A DNA stretch of 64,000 bases from Asaia prunellae JCM 25354. GTDB lineage: Bacteria; Pseudomonadota; Alphaproteobacteria; Acetobacterales; Acetobacteraceae. The stretch's first letter is position 1, and every line of letters begins with the position of its first letter. The stretch lies in assembly GCF_000613885.1 (NCBI RefSeq), contig NZ_BAJV01000015.1:1-64000 (forward strand), read 5' to 3'. Made by a program: the position numbers and the translations under genes. This document shows, one piece after another, positions 18,921 through 28,300 of this stretch. A model generated the notes under the pieces. The model was not told the origin of the DNA. It saw only the letters and a program-made list of their open reading frames with translations, and did no database searches.

Positions 18921-19899
18921 GGATGTGTCTCTCCGGGCTTGCTGCTCGAGGCTTCATTGGGAATGACCATGCCTTCGACGCGCTGGCCCGGCGCCGGATT
19001 CATGATCGCGACACCCGTTTTCATGTTCACGATGGCTGAGGCGCCGTTATTCTGGTTCTGGCCACTTGTAACATGCACATGGCCGATGAGCCGTGCCATC
19101 TGTGTGTCAAATACATAAACGCCCCGGTCACCTGTTGCTGTTTCGTTGGGTGTTCGCAACATGACATGGCCCCAGGCATAGGCACGATCAAGTTTGGACG
19201 AACGCTGCGCCGAGCCATCGCTGCCGGAGGCAGTTTTCGCCTGAGCAGGTCCGGCGTTATCCGGTTTGCTGAAAGCGACCAGAACATCAGCTTGATGCGC
19301 TTGCCGTCATTGGTGGTGACAGTGGCGTCGCCACGGCCGACCGACATGCGCGTATTGGCATGATATTCCATCACATCCCGCGCTGTCATGACGTCCTGGG
19401 GGGTTGTGAGTTTGAGCGCCTTGCCTGTCATGACCAAGACAGCCTGATCGATGTCATAAAGCGCCTTGTCTCCCCAGGCCTGGTCAGTGGATGTGTAGAT
19501 GTGCACGTGACCAATGGCCTCCATACGGTACAGCTCCATCGAGCCGCCCATGGCACCATCGCCGTCTCCTTTGCCGTTATCGGCTTTTGAATCACCCTGG
19601 GGCGGTGGTGGCGCATTGGGGTCGGGTGCCTTCTTGCGCAGGAAACCGATCAGCTGATCCGCGTCGATCGTCACATCGCCTCTTACAGCCCGCGCCTGAT
19701 CAACGAATGTAACTGTCTGGGCGTCGTGGTCATAGGTCTGAGGACCGGCAGAGCTGATATGAACCTGTTCGCCATGAGACATGTCGATGGCCTGTGCCAG
19801 AGCCCCGGAGCTGGAAAGACCGACGAGTGTTACACCGGCAACAGGCAGGCCGATCAGAAGCGAGCTCAGGGTCAGGGCAGGGATGAGGCGACGCATCAT
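18917..19899 (-). CDS. lptA: LPS periplasmic bridge protein LptA, frameshifted
   Basis: LptA forms the periplasmic beta-jellyroll bridge that carries LPS. An N-terminal signal peptide (ALTLSSLLIGLPVAGVTLVG) precedes repeated OstA-type strands. One G is missing near 19291 (AAGGCTGAT read as AAGCTGAT); after it the other frame gives ADVLVAFSKPDNAGP through RLIGHVHVTSG to the end. Repaired length is 327 residues, long for LptA because of Gly/Asp/Pro-rich insertions and a C-terminal extension. The gene is expected to be essential, so sequencing error is likely. It overlaps lptC and lptB at both ends. Confidence 0.9.
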
Positions 19900-20663
19900 G
19901 GGGCCTTGTGTGCGGGTGAAGTAAGGGCAGGCATGGCATCCTGACGGTCATCATTGCGGATAACGCGTTGCGGTCCGACGAATTGCAGCAGATTGTCATG
20001 CTGGTCGATAAAATAGCCTTGCGCATCCAGGATGCCAAATGGCCCTTCGGCATGCACCCAGTCATTCGAGGCAATGACACCCCGATGCAGATCGATGTCA
20101 GCGGTCAATCCGTTCATGAGCGTACCATCATCGCGATAGAGTACGACATGACCGGTCAGGTTCAACGTCTGCTCATGCTGCATGTAGACACCCTTGTCTG
20201 CCGTGATTTGTGCCCAGTTACCGCCGGCCATATGCGTGTCAGCAACCGGATCAACCAGATCGATGCGATCAGGGCCATTCTGATGGGCAATGCGCGCCGT
20301 GACCATATAGGGGCGGTTATGGACGTCGAGACCGCGATAGATGGCCCCCTCGAGATTACCGCTTTCAACGCGCATCTGCGCCATTTCCTGCATGACAGCG
20401 CGATTGGCGCTGAGCCATCGTGCAATTTCGGGCCAGACGGCAATCGATCCCAGAAGCAGGGCGGCGAGAAGGGGAAGCGCCCATTTGGCCGTGTCGAGCA
20501 GGCGACGACGCGAAGCGAGATCGGATGAGGTCGGTATGGCGCGCTCGCGCGACTGGCCCTGCTCACGCATGGCTTCCCGCAATGCGGCCAGTTTGACAGC
20601 ATCGCGAGAGAAATCATCGCGCTGCGGGCGCTTGTGGTCTTCAGGAGGCGAACTCTCCGTCAT
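19896..20663 (-). CDS. lptC: LPS export protein LptC
   Basis: LptC is the single-span inner-membrane protein that passes LPS from LptFG to LptA. After an Arg-rich cytoplasmic N terminus of about 55 residues there is one transmembrane segment (WALPLLAALLLGSIAVWP), then a periplasmic jellyroll (YMVTARIAHQNG, LTGHVVLYRDDGT, IASNDWVHAEGPFGI). It has 255 residues. Its start overlaps the kdsD stop and its stop overlaps the lptA start. Confidence 0.92.
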   Translation of the reverse strand: MTESSPPEDHKRPQRDDFSRDAVKLAALREAMREQGQSRERAIPTSSDLASRRRLLDTAKWALPLLAALLLGSIAVWPEIARWLSANRAVMQEMAQMRVESGNLEGAIYRGLDVHNRPYMVTARIAHQNGPDRIDLVDPVADTHMAGGNWAQITADKGVYMQHEQTLNLTGHVVLYRDDGTLMNGLTADIDLHRGVIASNDWVHAEGPFGILDAQGYFIDQHDNLLQFVGPQRVIRNDDRQDAMPALTSPAHKAP

Positions 20664-21693
20664 GCGATTCCCGTGCGAAGCAGGTCGTGAAGTCGGACGA
20701 TCCCCAGAGGGTGCCGGTCATCGTCAAGGATAAAAAGACTATTGATCGCTTTGCGTCGTGCCGTCATCAGGTGAACGACCTCCTGAGCGAGTATGTCACC
20801 TTTTGTGGTGATTGGGTCGCGATTCATGATCTCGCCTGCTGTCGTTGTATCGAGATTGCGCGTCAGGGCAGGACGCAGATCGCCATCGCTTACCAGACCG
20901 ATCAGTGCCCCGGTTTCATCAATAATCCCGATGCAGCCGAACGCCTTGCGTGTCATTTCCATGATGACATCCGAAAGCGTCATGTTGGCCGTGCCAAGCG
21001 GCATGGCATTGCCGACATGCATGAGCTTGCGGACCGGCTTGAGCAGCGCCCCAAGCTGGCCCCCGGGATGGAAGGCGCTGAAATCATTTGCGGTAAATCC
21101 CCTACGTTCCAGCAGGGCGATGGCGAGTGAATCGCCAAGAGCAAGTTGCATGATGGTGCTGGTGGTCGGTGCGAGCCCCATCGGACAGGCTTCGCGCGCG
21201 CGCGGCAGGCACAGGACAACGCTGCTGGCCCGCGCAAGGGTGGAGGCTGGCGCAGAGGTCATACCGATTACCGGAAGAGCATGACGGGCCGCATGTTCGA
21301 GTAGCGCTGCCAGCTCACTGGTTTCACCGGACTGGGAGAGCAGCAAAAGCGCGTCCTGAACATCGATCATGCCAAGATCGCCATGGGCGCCTCGGCAGGA
21401 TGTACAAAAAACGAGGGCGTACCAGTGGAAGCAAAGGTCGCCTGAATCTTCTTGCCGATATGGCCGGACTTGCCGATCCCGGAGACAACAACGCGCCCCT
21501 TGGTGCGGGCGATCAATGCAACGGCCTCGGTGAAGGAATGGCCCAGCATATCGGGGATCATAAGGGCGGTTTTCAACGCCGACAGGCCCGTGATTTCTGC
21601 GGAAAGGGTGGCACAGGCGCTATCAAGTGCGGCGCCGGGGCCGTATTCCGGATCGGTCACGCTCCGCGAACCGGATGAGGGAAGCTCGGTCAT
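20660..21693 (-). CDS. kdsD: arabinose 5-phosphate isomerase KdsD/KpsF, frameshifted
   Basis: This enzyme makes D-arabinose 5-phosphate, the Kdo precursor. An N-terminal SIS domain begins in the first frame (RVVVSGIGKSGHIGKKIQATF, FFVHPAEA). One C is probably missing near 21385, and the other frame continues with HGDLGMI, LLLSQSGETSEL, ACPMGLAPTTST and two CBS domains. Repaired length is 344 residues, normal. It opens the kdsD-lptC-lptA-lptB-rpoN operon, joining Kdo supply with LPS export. Confidence 0.93.
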
Positions 21694-21797
21694 GCGTTCT
21701 CTTCCCGCTTTGCTGGCCTGAGGTCAATCACCCAGTCCCATCTGAGCAAGGCCTTTCTGTGGCGTTTCGCTATGATCCCGGGAATATCTGGATGTGT

Positions 21798-21827
21798 CTG
21801 ACCGGGACGCATGATGCGTCCGGTCAG
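21798..21827 (-). terminator. hairpin downstream of ribonuclease D gene
   Basis: A 13-bp stem with one bulged G (CTGACCGG-ACGCA against TGCGTCCGGTCAG) lies a few bases past the stop at 21832. No T tract follows, so termination is inferred from position and stability only. Confidence 0.5.
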
Positions 21828-21831
21828 GTAA

Positions 21832-22479
21832 TTAGGCGCGGTGAGAGAAGATATCAGGCTCTTCATAACCCAGGATATCCAGGCGCCCACGTGCAGGCAG
21901 GAAGTCATAGCAGGCCTGTGCTAGCTCCCGCCGTCCTTCACGAATCAGCAGGGCTTCGAGTTTGGCCCAGAGCGCGTGCAGATGCAGGACATCCGAGGCT
22001 GCGTAGCTGAGTTGTTCGGGGGTAAGTGTTTCGGAGCCCCAGTCGGAAGTCTGCTGCTGCTTGGCAAGATCAACGCCCAGAAGCTCACGGCAAAGATGCG
22101 CCAGACCGTGACGGTCAGTAAAAGTGCGCACCAGTCGGGCGGCGATTTTTGTGCAGATAACAGGTGATACGGTAATACCCAGCGCATGTTGTAGCAGGGC
22201 GACGTCAAAGCGTGCAAAATGCATCAGCTTGGTCACGCTCTCATCGGACATCAATGCCTTGAGATTGGGGCAGTCCTCATAACGGCCGCCCAGTGATCTG
22301 GGACGGATCTGGACAAGATGCGCTTCGCCGTCACCGGCAGAAAGCTGCACAAGACAAAGGCGGTCACGATGAGGATTGAGGCCCATTGCCTCTGTGTCGA
22401 CGGCAACGACGGGGCCGAGATCGAAATCATCGGGAAGGTCACCATCATAGAGATGGATTGAAGCATTCGCTGCGGCCAT
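21832..22479 (-). CDS. ribonuclease D-like 3'-5' exonuclease
   Basis: A DEDDy-family 3'-5' exonuclease domain protein of 215 residues. Exo I is VAVDTEAMGL, Exo II HFARFDVALL and Exo III YAASDVLHLHAL with the catalytic Tyr and Asp. The C-terminal HRDC domains of full RNase D (about 370 residues) are missing, as in the short alphaproteobacterial form. It follows tRNA-Leu and a strong terminator, so it probably has its own promoter at about 22480-22500. Confidence 0.9.
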   Translation of the reverse strand: MAAANASIHLYDGDLPDDFDLGPVVAVDTEAMGLNPHRDRLCLVQLSAGDGEAHLVQIRPRSLGGRYEDCPNLKALMSDESVTKLMHFARFDVALLQHALGITVSPVICTKIAARLVRTFTDRHGLAHLCRELLGVDLAKQQQTSDWGSETLTPEQLSYAASDVLHLHALWAKLEALLIREGRRELAQACYDFLPARGRLDILGYEEPDIFSHRA

Positions 22480-22500
22480 GATGTCGGAACCCTGGGGCTA

Positions 22501-22546
22501 GAAAAAACGGAAGCCGACGATTTCTCGTCGGCTTTTCCGTTTTTCG
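22501..22546 (-). terminator. intrinsic terminator after tRNA-Leu
   Basis: The stem GCCGACGA/TCGTCGGC extended by CGGAA and AACGG pairs, with a TTTC/GAAA loop, is followed on the minus strand by a run of six T. It is a strong Rho-independent terminator; the A/T flanks make it usable on both strands. Confidence 0.85.
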
Positions 22547-22548
22547 TA

Positions 22549-22635
22549 TGGTGCCCAGAAGAAGACTCGAACTTCCACGTCCTTGCGGACACAGGTACCT
22601 GAAACCTGCGCGTCTACCAATTCCGCCATCTGGGC
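22549..22635 (-). tRNA. tRNA-Leu (CAG anticodon)
   Basis: On the minus strand the 87-nt sequence starts GCCCAGATGGCGGAATTGG and ends with the matching acceptor strand CTGGGC plus ACCA, so CCA is encoded. The anticodon arm is CAGGT-TTCAGGT-ACCTG, giving anticodon CAG (reads CUG). A long variable arm (TGTCCGCAAGGACG) marks a class II tRNA, and the T arm GTTCGAGTC follows. A strong terminator lies three bases downstream. Confidence 0.95.
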
Positions 22636-22746
22636 TCAGAGGCTGTCCGGATCGCCGTTTTTTCGGCATCCCGTTCGGTGAAGAGGCGTTTACCGGGGAG
22701 TGCAGGGGGCGTCAACCGTCCCTTTGAAAAAAAGAGGAAAAAATTC

Positions 22747-23694
22747 ATGCAACGCTCTGTCGTTACTGTTTTCGGTGGGAACGGATTTATCGGACGATCA
22801 CTGGTGCGCCAGCTTGTCTCCAAGGGGCATATCGTCCGGGTAGCGTCGCGAGCGCCGCAAAAGGCGACTGCGCTGATTGCAGAAGGACCTTCAGGGACCA
22901 TCATGCCTGTTTATGCCAGTGTGACTGATTCAGCCTCGGTGCAGGCAGCATTGAAGGGGGCGGATGCCGCGATCAATCTTGTTTCGATCCTGACCGAGAC
23001 AAGGAAGACGAGCTTCAAGGCCATCAATGCGGAAGCACCCGGCCGGGTCGCGCATCTGGCCGCCAAGGAAGGGGTCGCCCGTTTCGTTCAGGTCTCTGCC
23101 ATCGGTGCGGCTGCTGACGCACCATCGCACTACGGAAGGAGCAAGGCGGAGGGAGAGAGACGTGTAAGGGAAGCTTTTCCCGACGCGATCATTCTGCGAC
23201 CCAGCGTCGTATTCGGTCCCCGGGACAGCTTTCTGAACATGTTCGGCTTGATGGCCAAACTGCTGCCCGTTCTGCCTGTGTATTATCCTGATACTCGCCT
23301 GCAGCCGGTCTATGTCGAGGATGTCGCCCACGCAGCGCGCCTTTGCCTTATCCAGGAGAGTGAGTCGTTTGCGAAAGGACAGGGCGTGTTCGAGCTGGGT
23401 GGCCCAGACCGTATGAGCATGATGGAAATCATAAAATTCGTCGCACATGCGGTGGGACGCAAACCTCTTTTTCTGGAGGTGCCGAACGGTCTTGCCATGG
23501 CGCAGGCGCGGCTTTTCGAAAACCTGCCTGGAAAGCTGCTGACGCGCGATCAGCTGGCGATGCTTGGTCAGGATAACGTTGTGGCATCTGATGCGGCGAC
23601 TTTGCAGACCTTGGGAGTCGCTCCCCAGGGCGTTCATGATCGGGCTCCTGAATATCTGAGAAAAATCAGCGTATTGCGAACCTTTCTCAACTAA
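22747..23694 (+). CDS. NDUFA9-like NAD(P)-binding reductase (complex I-associated family)
   Basis: An atypical short-chain reductase of 315 residues with an N-terminal Rossmann motif (VTVFGGNGFIGRSLVRQL) and SAIGAAADAPSHYGRSKAEGE with the Tyr-x3-Lys pair. LRPSVVFGPRDSFLNMF is typical of alphaproteobacterial relatives of the mitochondrial complex I subunit NDUFA9. The substrate is unknown. I choose the ATG at 22747; the in-frame upstream extension is not family-like. No nuo genes are in the window. Confidence 0.88.
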   Translation: MQRSVVTVFGGNGFIGRSLVRQLVSKGHIVRVASRAPQKATALIAEGPSGTIMPVYASVTDSASVQAALKGADAAINLVSILTETRKTSFKAINAEAPGRVAHLAAKEGVARFVQVSAIGAAADAPSHYGRSKAEGERRVREAFPDAIILRPSVVFGPRDSFLNMFGLMAKLLPVLPVYYPDTRLQPVYVEDVAHAARLCLIQESESFAKGQGVFELGGPDRMSMMEIIKFVAHAVGRKPLFLEVPNGLAMAQARLFENLPGKLLTRDQLAMLGQDNVVASDAATLQTLGVAPQGVHDRAPEYLRKISVLRTFLN

Positions 23695-23696
23695 AT

Positions 23697-23711
23697 GGTC
23701 CGAAACGGACC
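23697..23711 (+). terminator. short hairpin after NDUFA9-like gene
   Basis: Perfect GGTCCG-AAA-CGGACC hairpin two bases after the stop codon, followed by an AT-rich TATTAATTT stretch. It is a short but plausible terminator. Confidence 0.5.
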
Positions 23712-23870
23712 TATTAATTTCCGGTTTATGTCGTTTTCGTGCAAAAAGAACAAATAAGCGCAGCAATAGGTCAGCATTGATGACTTATCGTTAGTTTGGG
23801 CTTGGCTTACCTCTCCTTCATGTTTCGAGAGGCGCCCGTCGCGCTTGCTCGCTCAAGGGGAGGACGTGAC

Positions 23871-25331
23871 GTGGCCGAACGGATGCTGCAGTTTGTCTCA
23901 TTGCCGCAGGAGATGCCTGAAAAGCGTGCGGCCGCCGAACGGCGTGAGGATTTTGGTGAGATCTACCAGGCCTTTGCAGTGGACCACGCAGAGCGTCAGG
24001 CGAGCCGCTGCTCCCAGTGCGGTGTACCGTTCTGTTCGGTTCACTGCCCGCTGGGGAACAATATTCCCGACTGGCTGAAGCTCACTGCCGAAAACCGTCT
24101 GGAGGAAGCCTATCGTCTTTCTGCTGCAACCAACAGCTTTCCGGAAATCTGCGGTCGTATCTGCCCACAGGATCGACTGTGCGAAGGCAACTGCGTCATC
24201 GAGAAAGGGTTTGAAAGCGTCACGATCGGCGCAGTCGAGAAGTTTATCACGGAGACAGCATTCGAGCAGGGCTGGGTCAAACCGCGTCAGCCTTCACAGG
24301 AACGGGCCCAGAGTGTCGGTATCGTCGGCGCTGGACCGGCCGGTCTCGCAGCAGCGGAGTGGCTGCGGGCGCTCGGTTATCAGGTGCATGTCTATGACCG
24401 TCACGACCGTATCGGGGGATTGATGGTTTACGGGATTCCGAGCTTCAAGCTTGAGAAACACGTAATCACCCGCCGCCATGAATTGCTTGAGGCACAGGGT
24501 ATTGTTTTCCACCTTTCCACGCCAGTTGGCAGTGGAGCGGGAGAGACATCCTTTGAGAGCCTGCGCAAGAAACACGATGCGGTTTTCCTCGGGACAGGTG
24601 TCTATCGTTCGCGTCAGGTCTCTGTGCCGGGCAGCGGGCTGGGCGGTGTCGTTCAGGCTCTTGATTTTCTGACAGCGTCGAACCGTCGTGGCTATCATGA
24701 AACACCGGGTGATGATGCCATTCTTCACGCCGGGGGCAAGCATGTGGTTGTGATCGGCGGTGGCGATACGGCCATGGATTGTGTACGCACCTCGATCCGT
24801 CAGGGTGCCGAGAAGGTGACCTGCCTCTATCGTCGCGACCGGGTGAATATGCCGGGTTCGGTTCAAGAAGTGAAAAATGCGGAGGAAGAAGGCGTCGAAT
24901 TTGCCTGGCTGGCCGCACCAGAAGCCTTTCTGGGCGACGACACGGTGACTGGCGTCCGTGCTCACAGGATGCGTCTCAGTCTGCCTGATGCGTCAGGGCG
25001 TCAGTCCGTCGAGGCTGTGCCGGAGAGTAGCTTCGTCATCCAAGCCGACCTCGTTATCAAGGCGCTAGGCTTTGATCCTGAAGATCTGCCCGGTACGTGG
25101 AATGCGCCGGAACTGGCCGTTACCAAATGGGGCACATTGAAGGTTACGCCCGGTCGCTTCGAGACCAGCATTCCGGGTGTCTTTGCCGGTGGCGATATCG
25201 TGCGCGGCGCCTCGCTGGTGGTCTGGGCCATTCGTGACGGGCGTGAGGCCGCAGCAGAAATGCACCAGTTCCTTTCTGAAAAAGAGAACGCGACAGCAGA
25301 TCAGGCTGCCCATCTGGTGGCGGCGGAGTAA
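23871..25331 (+). CDS. gltD: glutamate synthase small (beta) subunit
   Basis: GltD oxidises NADPH and feeds electrons to GltB for glutamate synthesis. Cys motifs for the N-terminal Fe-S clusters are CSQCGVPFCSVHCP and CGRICPQDRLCEGNC. Two dinucleotide folds follow (GAGPAGLAAAEWL and GGGDTAMDCVRT) and the C-terminal FAGGDIVRGASLVVWA. The GTG at 23871 has an AAGGGGAGG Shine-Dalgarno seven bases upstream and gives 486 residues; an upstream in-frame extension lacks similarity. gltB starts five bases downstream. Confidence 0.95.
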   Translation: MAERMLQFVSLPQEMPEKRAAAERREDFGEIYQAFAVDHAERQASRCSQCGVPFCSVHCPLGNNIPDWLKLTAENRLEEAYRLSAATNSFPEICGRICPQDRLCEGNCVIEKGFESVTIGAVEKFITETAFEQGWVKPRQPSQERAQSVGIVGAGPAGLAAAEWLRALGYQVHVYDRHDRIGGLMVYGIPSFKLEKHVITRRHELLEAQGIVFHLSTPVGSGAGETSFESLRKKHDAVFLGTGVYRSRQVSVPGSGLGGVVQALDFLTASNRRGYHETPGDDAILHAGGKHVVVIGGGDTAMDCVRTSIRQGAEKVTCLYRRDRVNMPGSVQEVKNAEEEGVEFAWLAAPEAFLGDDTVTGVRAHRMRLSLPDASGRQSVEAVPESSFVIQADLVIKALGFDPEDLPGTWNAPELAVTKWGTLKVTPGRFETSIPGVFAGGDIVRGASLVVWAIRDGREAAAEMHQFLSEKENATADQAAHLVAAE

Positions 25332-25336
25332 GAGCC

Positions 25337-28300
25337 ATGACCGAGAAGAGCTATATCGAGTCCTATCAGGACAATGTTCGTGCCCTCGAAGGTCTTTACG
25401 ATCCGACCATGGAGCGTGATGCCTGCGGCGTGGGCCTTGTGGCTGCACTCGATGGCAAGCGTCGTCGTGATGTGGTTCTGGCCGGCATTGCTGCCCTCAA
25501 GGCGCTGTGGCATCGCGGTGCCGTCGATGCCGATGGCAAGACCGGCGACGGTGCGGGTATTCATGTCGAAATTCCGCAGGATTTTTTCGCTGAAGCCATT
25601 CACAGCGCCGGTGACGATCATATTGAGGGTCGTATTGCGGTTGGAATGATTTTCCTGCCGAAGACCGATCTGGCATCGCAGGAAGCTGGGCGCGCGATTA
25701 TCGAAAGCGAGATTCTCGATTTCGGTTATGGCATCTATGGCTGGCGCCAGGTCCCGATCGATACGGCCTGTATCGGTGAAAAGGCCAATGCGACGCGCCC
25801 CGAAATTGAACAGATCATGGTGCGTAACCGGCTCAATCGCTCGGAGGCTGAGTTCGAGCGCGATCTTTATGTCATCCGTCGCCGCATCGAGAAGGCAGCC
25901 GCCAAGGCGCATGTCGATCTTTATGTGTGCTCGCTCTCCTGTCGCTCGCTCATCTACAAAGGCATGTTCCTTGCTGAGAACCTGACGGATTTCTATCCTG
26001 ATCTTCTCGATGAACGTTTTGTCTCGCGCTTTGCGATCTATCACCAGCGTTATTCGACCAATACCTTCCCGACCTGGAAGCTGGCCCAGCCTTTTCGTCG
26101 GCTGGCACATAATGGTGAAATCAACACGCTTTCCGGCAATGTGAACTGGATGCGCAGCCACGAGACCCGTCTCGCGAATGCCGAGCTTGATCCGTACATG
26201 AACGATCTCAAACCGGTCGTTCAGGCGGCGGGCTCTGACACGGCCATGTTCGACAATGTGTTCGAGCTGCTCACCCATGCCGGGCGTGATGCCCCCATGG
26301 CCAAGACGCTGATGGTGCCCGCAAGCGCTGGTGGCAACGCGGCCATGACAGACAAACATCGCGCCTTGTTCTCCTACTGCAATGCCGTGATGGAACCATG
26401 GGACGGTCCTGCGGCCATCTGTGCGACTGATGGGCGCTGGGTGGTGGCCGGGCTCGACCGCGCCGGTCTGCGCCCGCTGCGCTACACCATCACGCAGGAC
26501 GATCTGCTGATCGTGGGTTCCGAAGCGGGTATGGTGCGCGTGCAGGATGCCAATACCCGTATGAAAGGGCGCCTCGGGCCGGGAGAAACTCTGGGTATCG
26601 ACCTGCATGAAGCCAGACTCTACGCGCCGCAGGAGCTGCTCGATCTTCTGGCCGAGCGTCAGGATTTCATTTCCTGGACAAAGAACATTCGCAACATCAG
26701 CTCGGTCGTGCGTGGTGATGTGGCGGAACCGGTGTTGTTCACCTCCGATCAGCTCCGTCGTCGCCAGCTGGCCATGAACCTGACCCATGAGGAGATGGAG
26801 ACCATTCTCCATCCTATGGTTGAAACCTCGGCAGAGGCGATCGGTTCGATGGGCGACGATACGCCGCTTCAGGTTCTGTCGAGCACCTATCGCGGGCTTG
26901 CCCATTACTTCCGTCAGGGCTTCAGCCAGGTCACGAACCCGCCTATCGATTCCCTGCGCGAAATGAACGTGATGAGCCTCGTCACGCGTCTCGGGAATCT
27001 GGGCAACATCCTGGACCAGTCCCCCGAGCAGTGTGATCTGCTGCAATTGCCGAGCCCTGTGCTCACCACGGGTGAGTTCGAGGCACTGCGCAATTTCTGC
27101 GGCAGGGACGGTGCGACGGTGGATTGCACCTTCCGCGCCGCCGATGGCGAGGCCGGGCTGCGCGACGCCATTGCGCGTATTCGCCACGAGGCAGAAGATT
27201 ATGTGCGTGGTGGTTGCACCCATCTCTTCCTTTCCGATGAGGGGCAAAGCGAGGAACGGGTGGCCATCCCGATGATCCTCGCGACTGCTGCCGTGCATAT
27301 CCACCTTGTGCGTCAGTCCCTGCGTACCTTCACCTCGCTCAACGTCCGCTCCTCCGATGTGATGGATGTGCATGGCATGGCGGTGACGGTGGGGGTGGGG
27401 GCCACGACCGTGAATCCCTATCTGGCGCAGGAATGCATCGCTGATCGCCTGCAGCGCGGGCTGTTCGGGGAGTTGTCACTGCGTGAAGCTGTGGAGCGTT
27501 ACCGCAAGGCGCTCGACAAGGGGCTGCTCAAGATCATGTCGAAATCCGGCATCTCCATCGTTTCAGCCTATCGCGGCGGGTATAATTTCGAGGCGATCGG
27601 GCTGTCTCGTGCGCTGGTGGCCCAGTTCTTCCCCGGTATGCCTTCGCGCATTTCGGGTATCGGTCTACCTGGTCTGGCGCGTAATGTGCTCAAATCGCAT
27701 GAGATGGCTTACGCGGGCGGTGTGGATGCCCTGCCGATTGGTGGTCTGTACAAGCTGCGTCGCAAGGGTGAGATTCATGCCTTCAGCGGGCAGCTCATCC
27801 ATATGCTTCAGACGGCCGTCTCGACCGACAGTTTCTCTCTGTTCAAACGTTATGCCGATGCCGTGCGTCGTCAGCCCCCGACCGCACTACGCGATCTGCT
27901 CGATTTCCGTCGTGTGCGGGAGCCGATCCCGGTCGAGGATGTGGAGAGCATCACCTCCATTCGTCGCCGTCTGGTAGCTCCGGGCATTTCGCTTGGTGCA
28001 CTCAGCCCGGAAGCGCATGAGACCTTGGCCATCGCCATGAATCGTATCGGCGCAAAGTCGGATTCGGGTGAGGGTGGTGAGGACGCCTCGCGCTTTACGC
28101 CGCGCGAGAATGGCGACAATGCGAGCTCAAAGATCAAGCAGGTGGCCTCGGGGCGCTTTGGCGTCACGGCGGAATATCTGAACAACTGCAGTGAGATCGA
28201 GATCAAGGTCGCTCAGGGGGCCAAGCCCGGTGAGGGCGGACAGCTGCCCGGATTCAAGGTGACAGAACTGATTGGCAAACTGCGTCATGCCACACCGGGT

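Noticed and set aside
25301-27373. A very long open frame (690 codons) antisense to gltB
   Set aside because: It lies wholly opposite a perfectly conserved glutamate synthase and has no recognisable domain; GC-rich codon bias creates such antisense frames.
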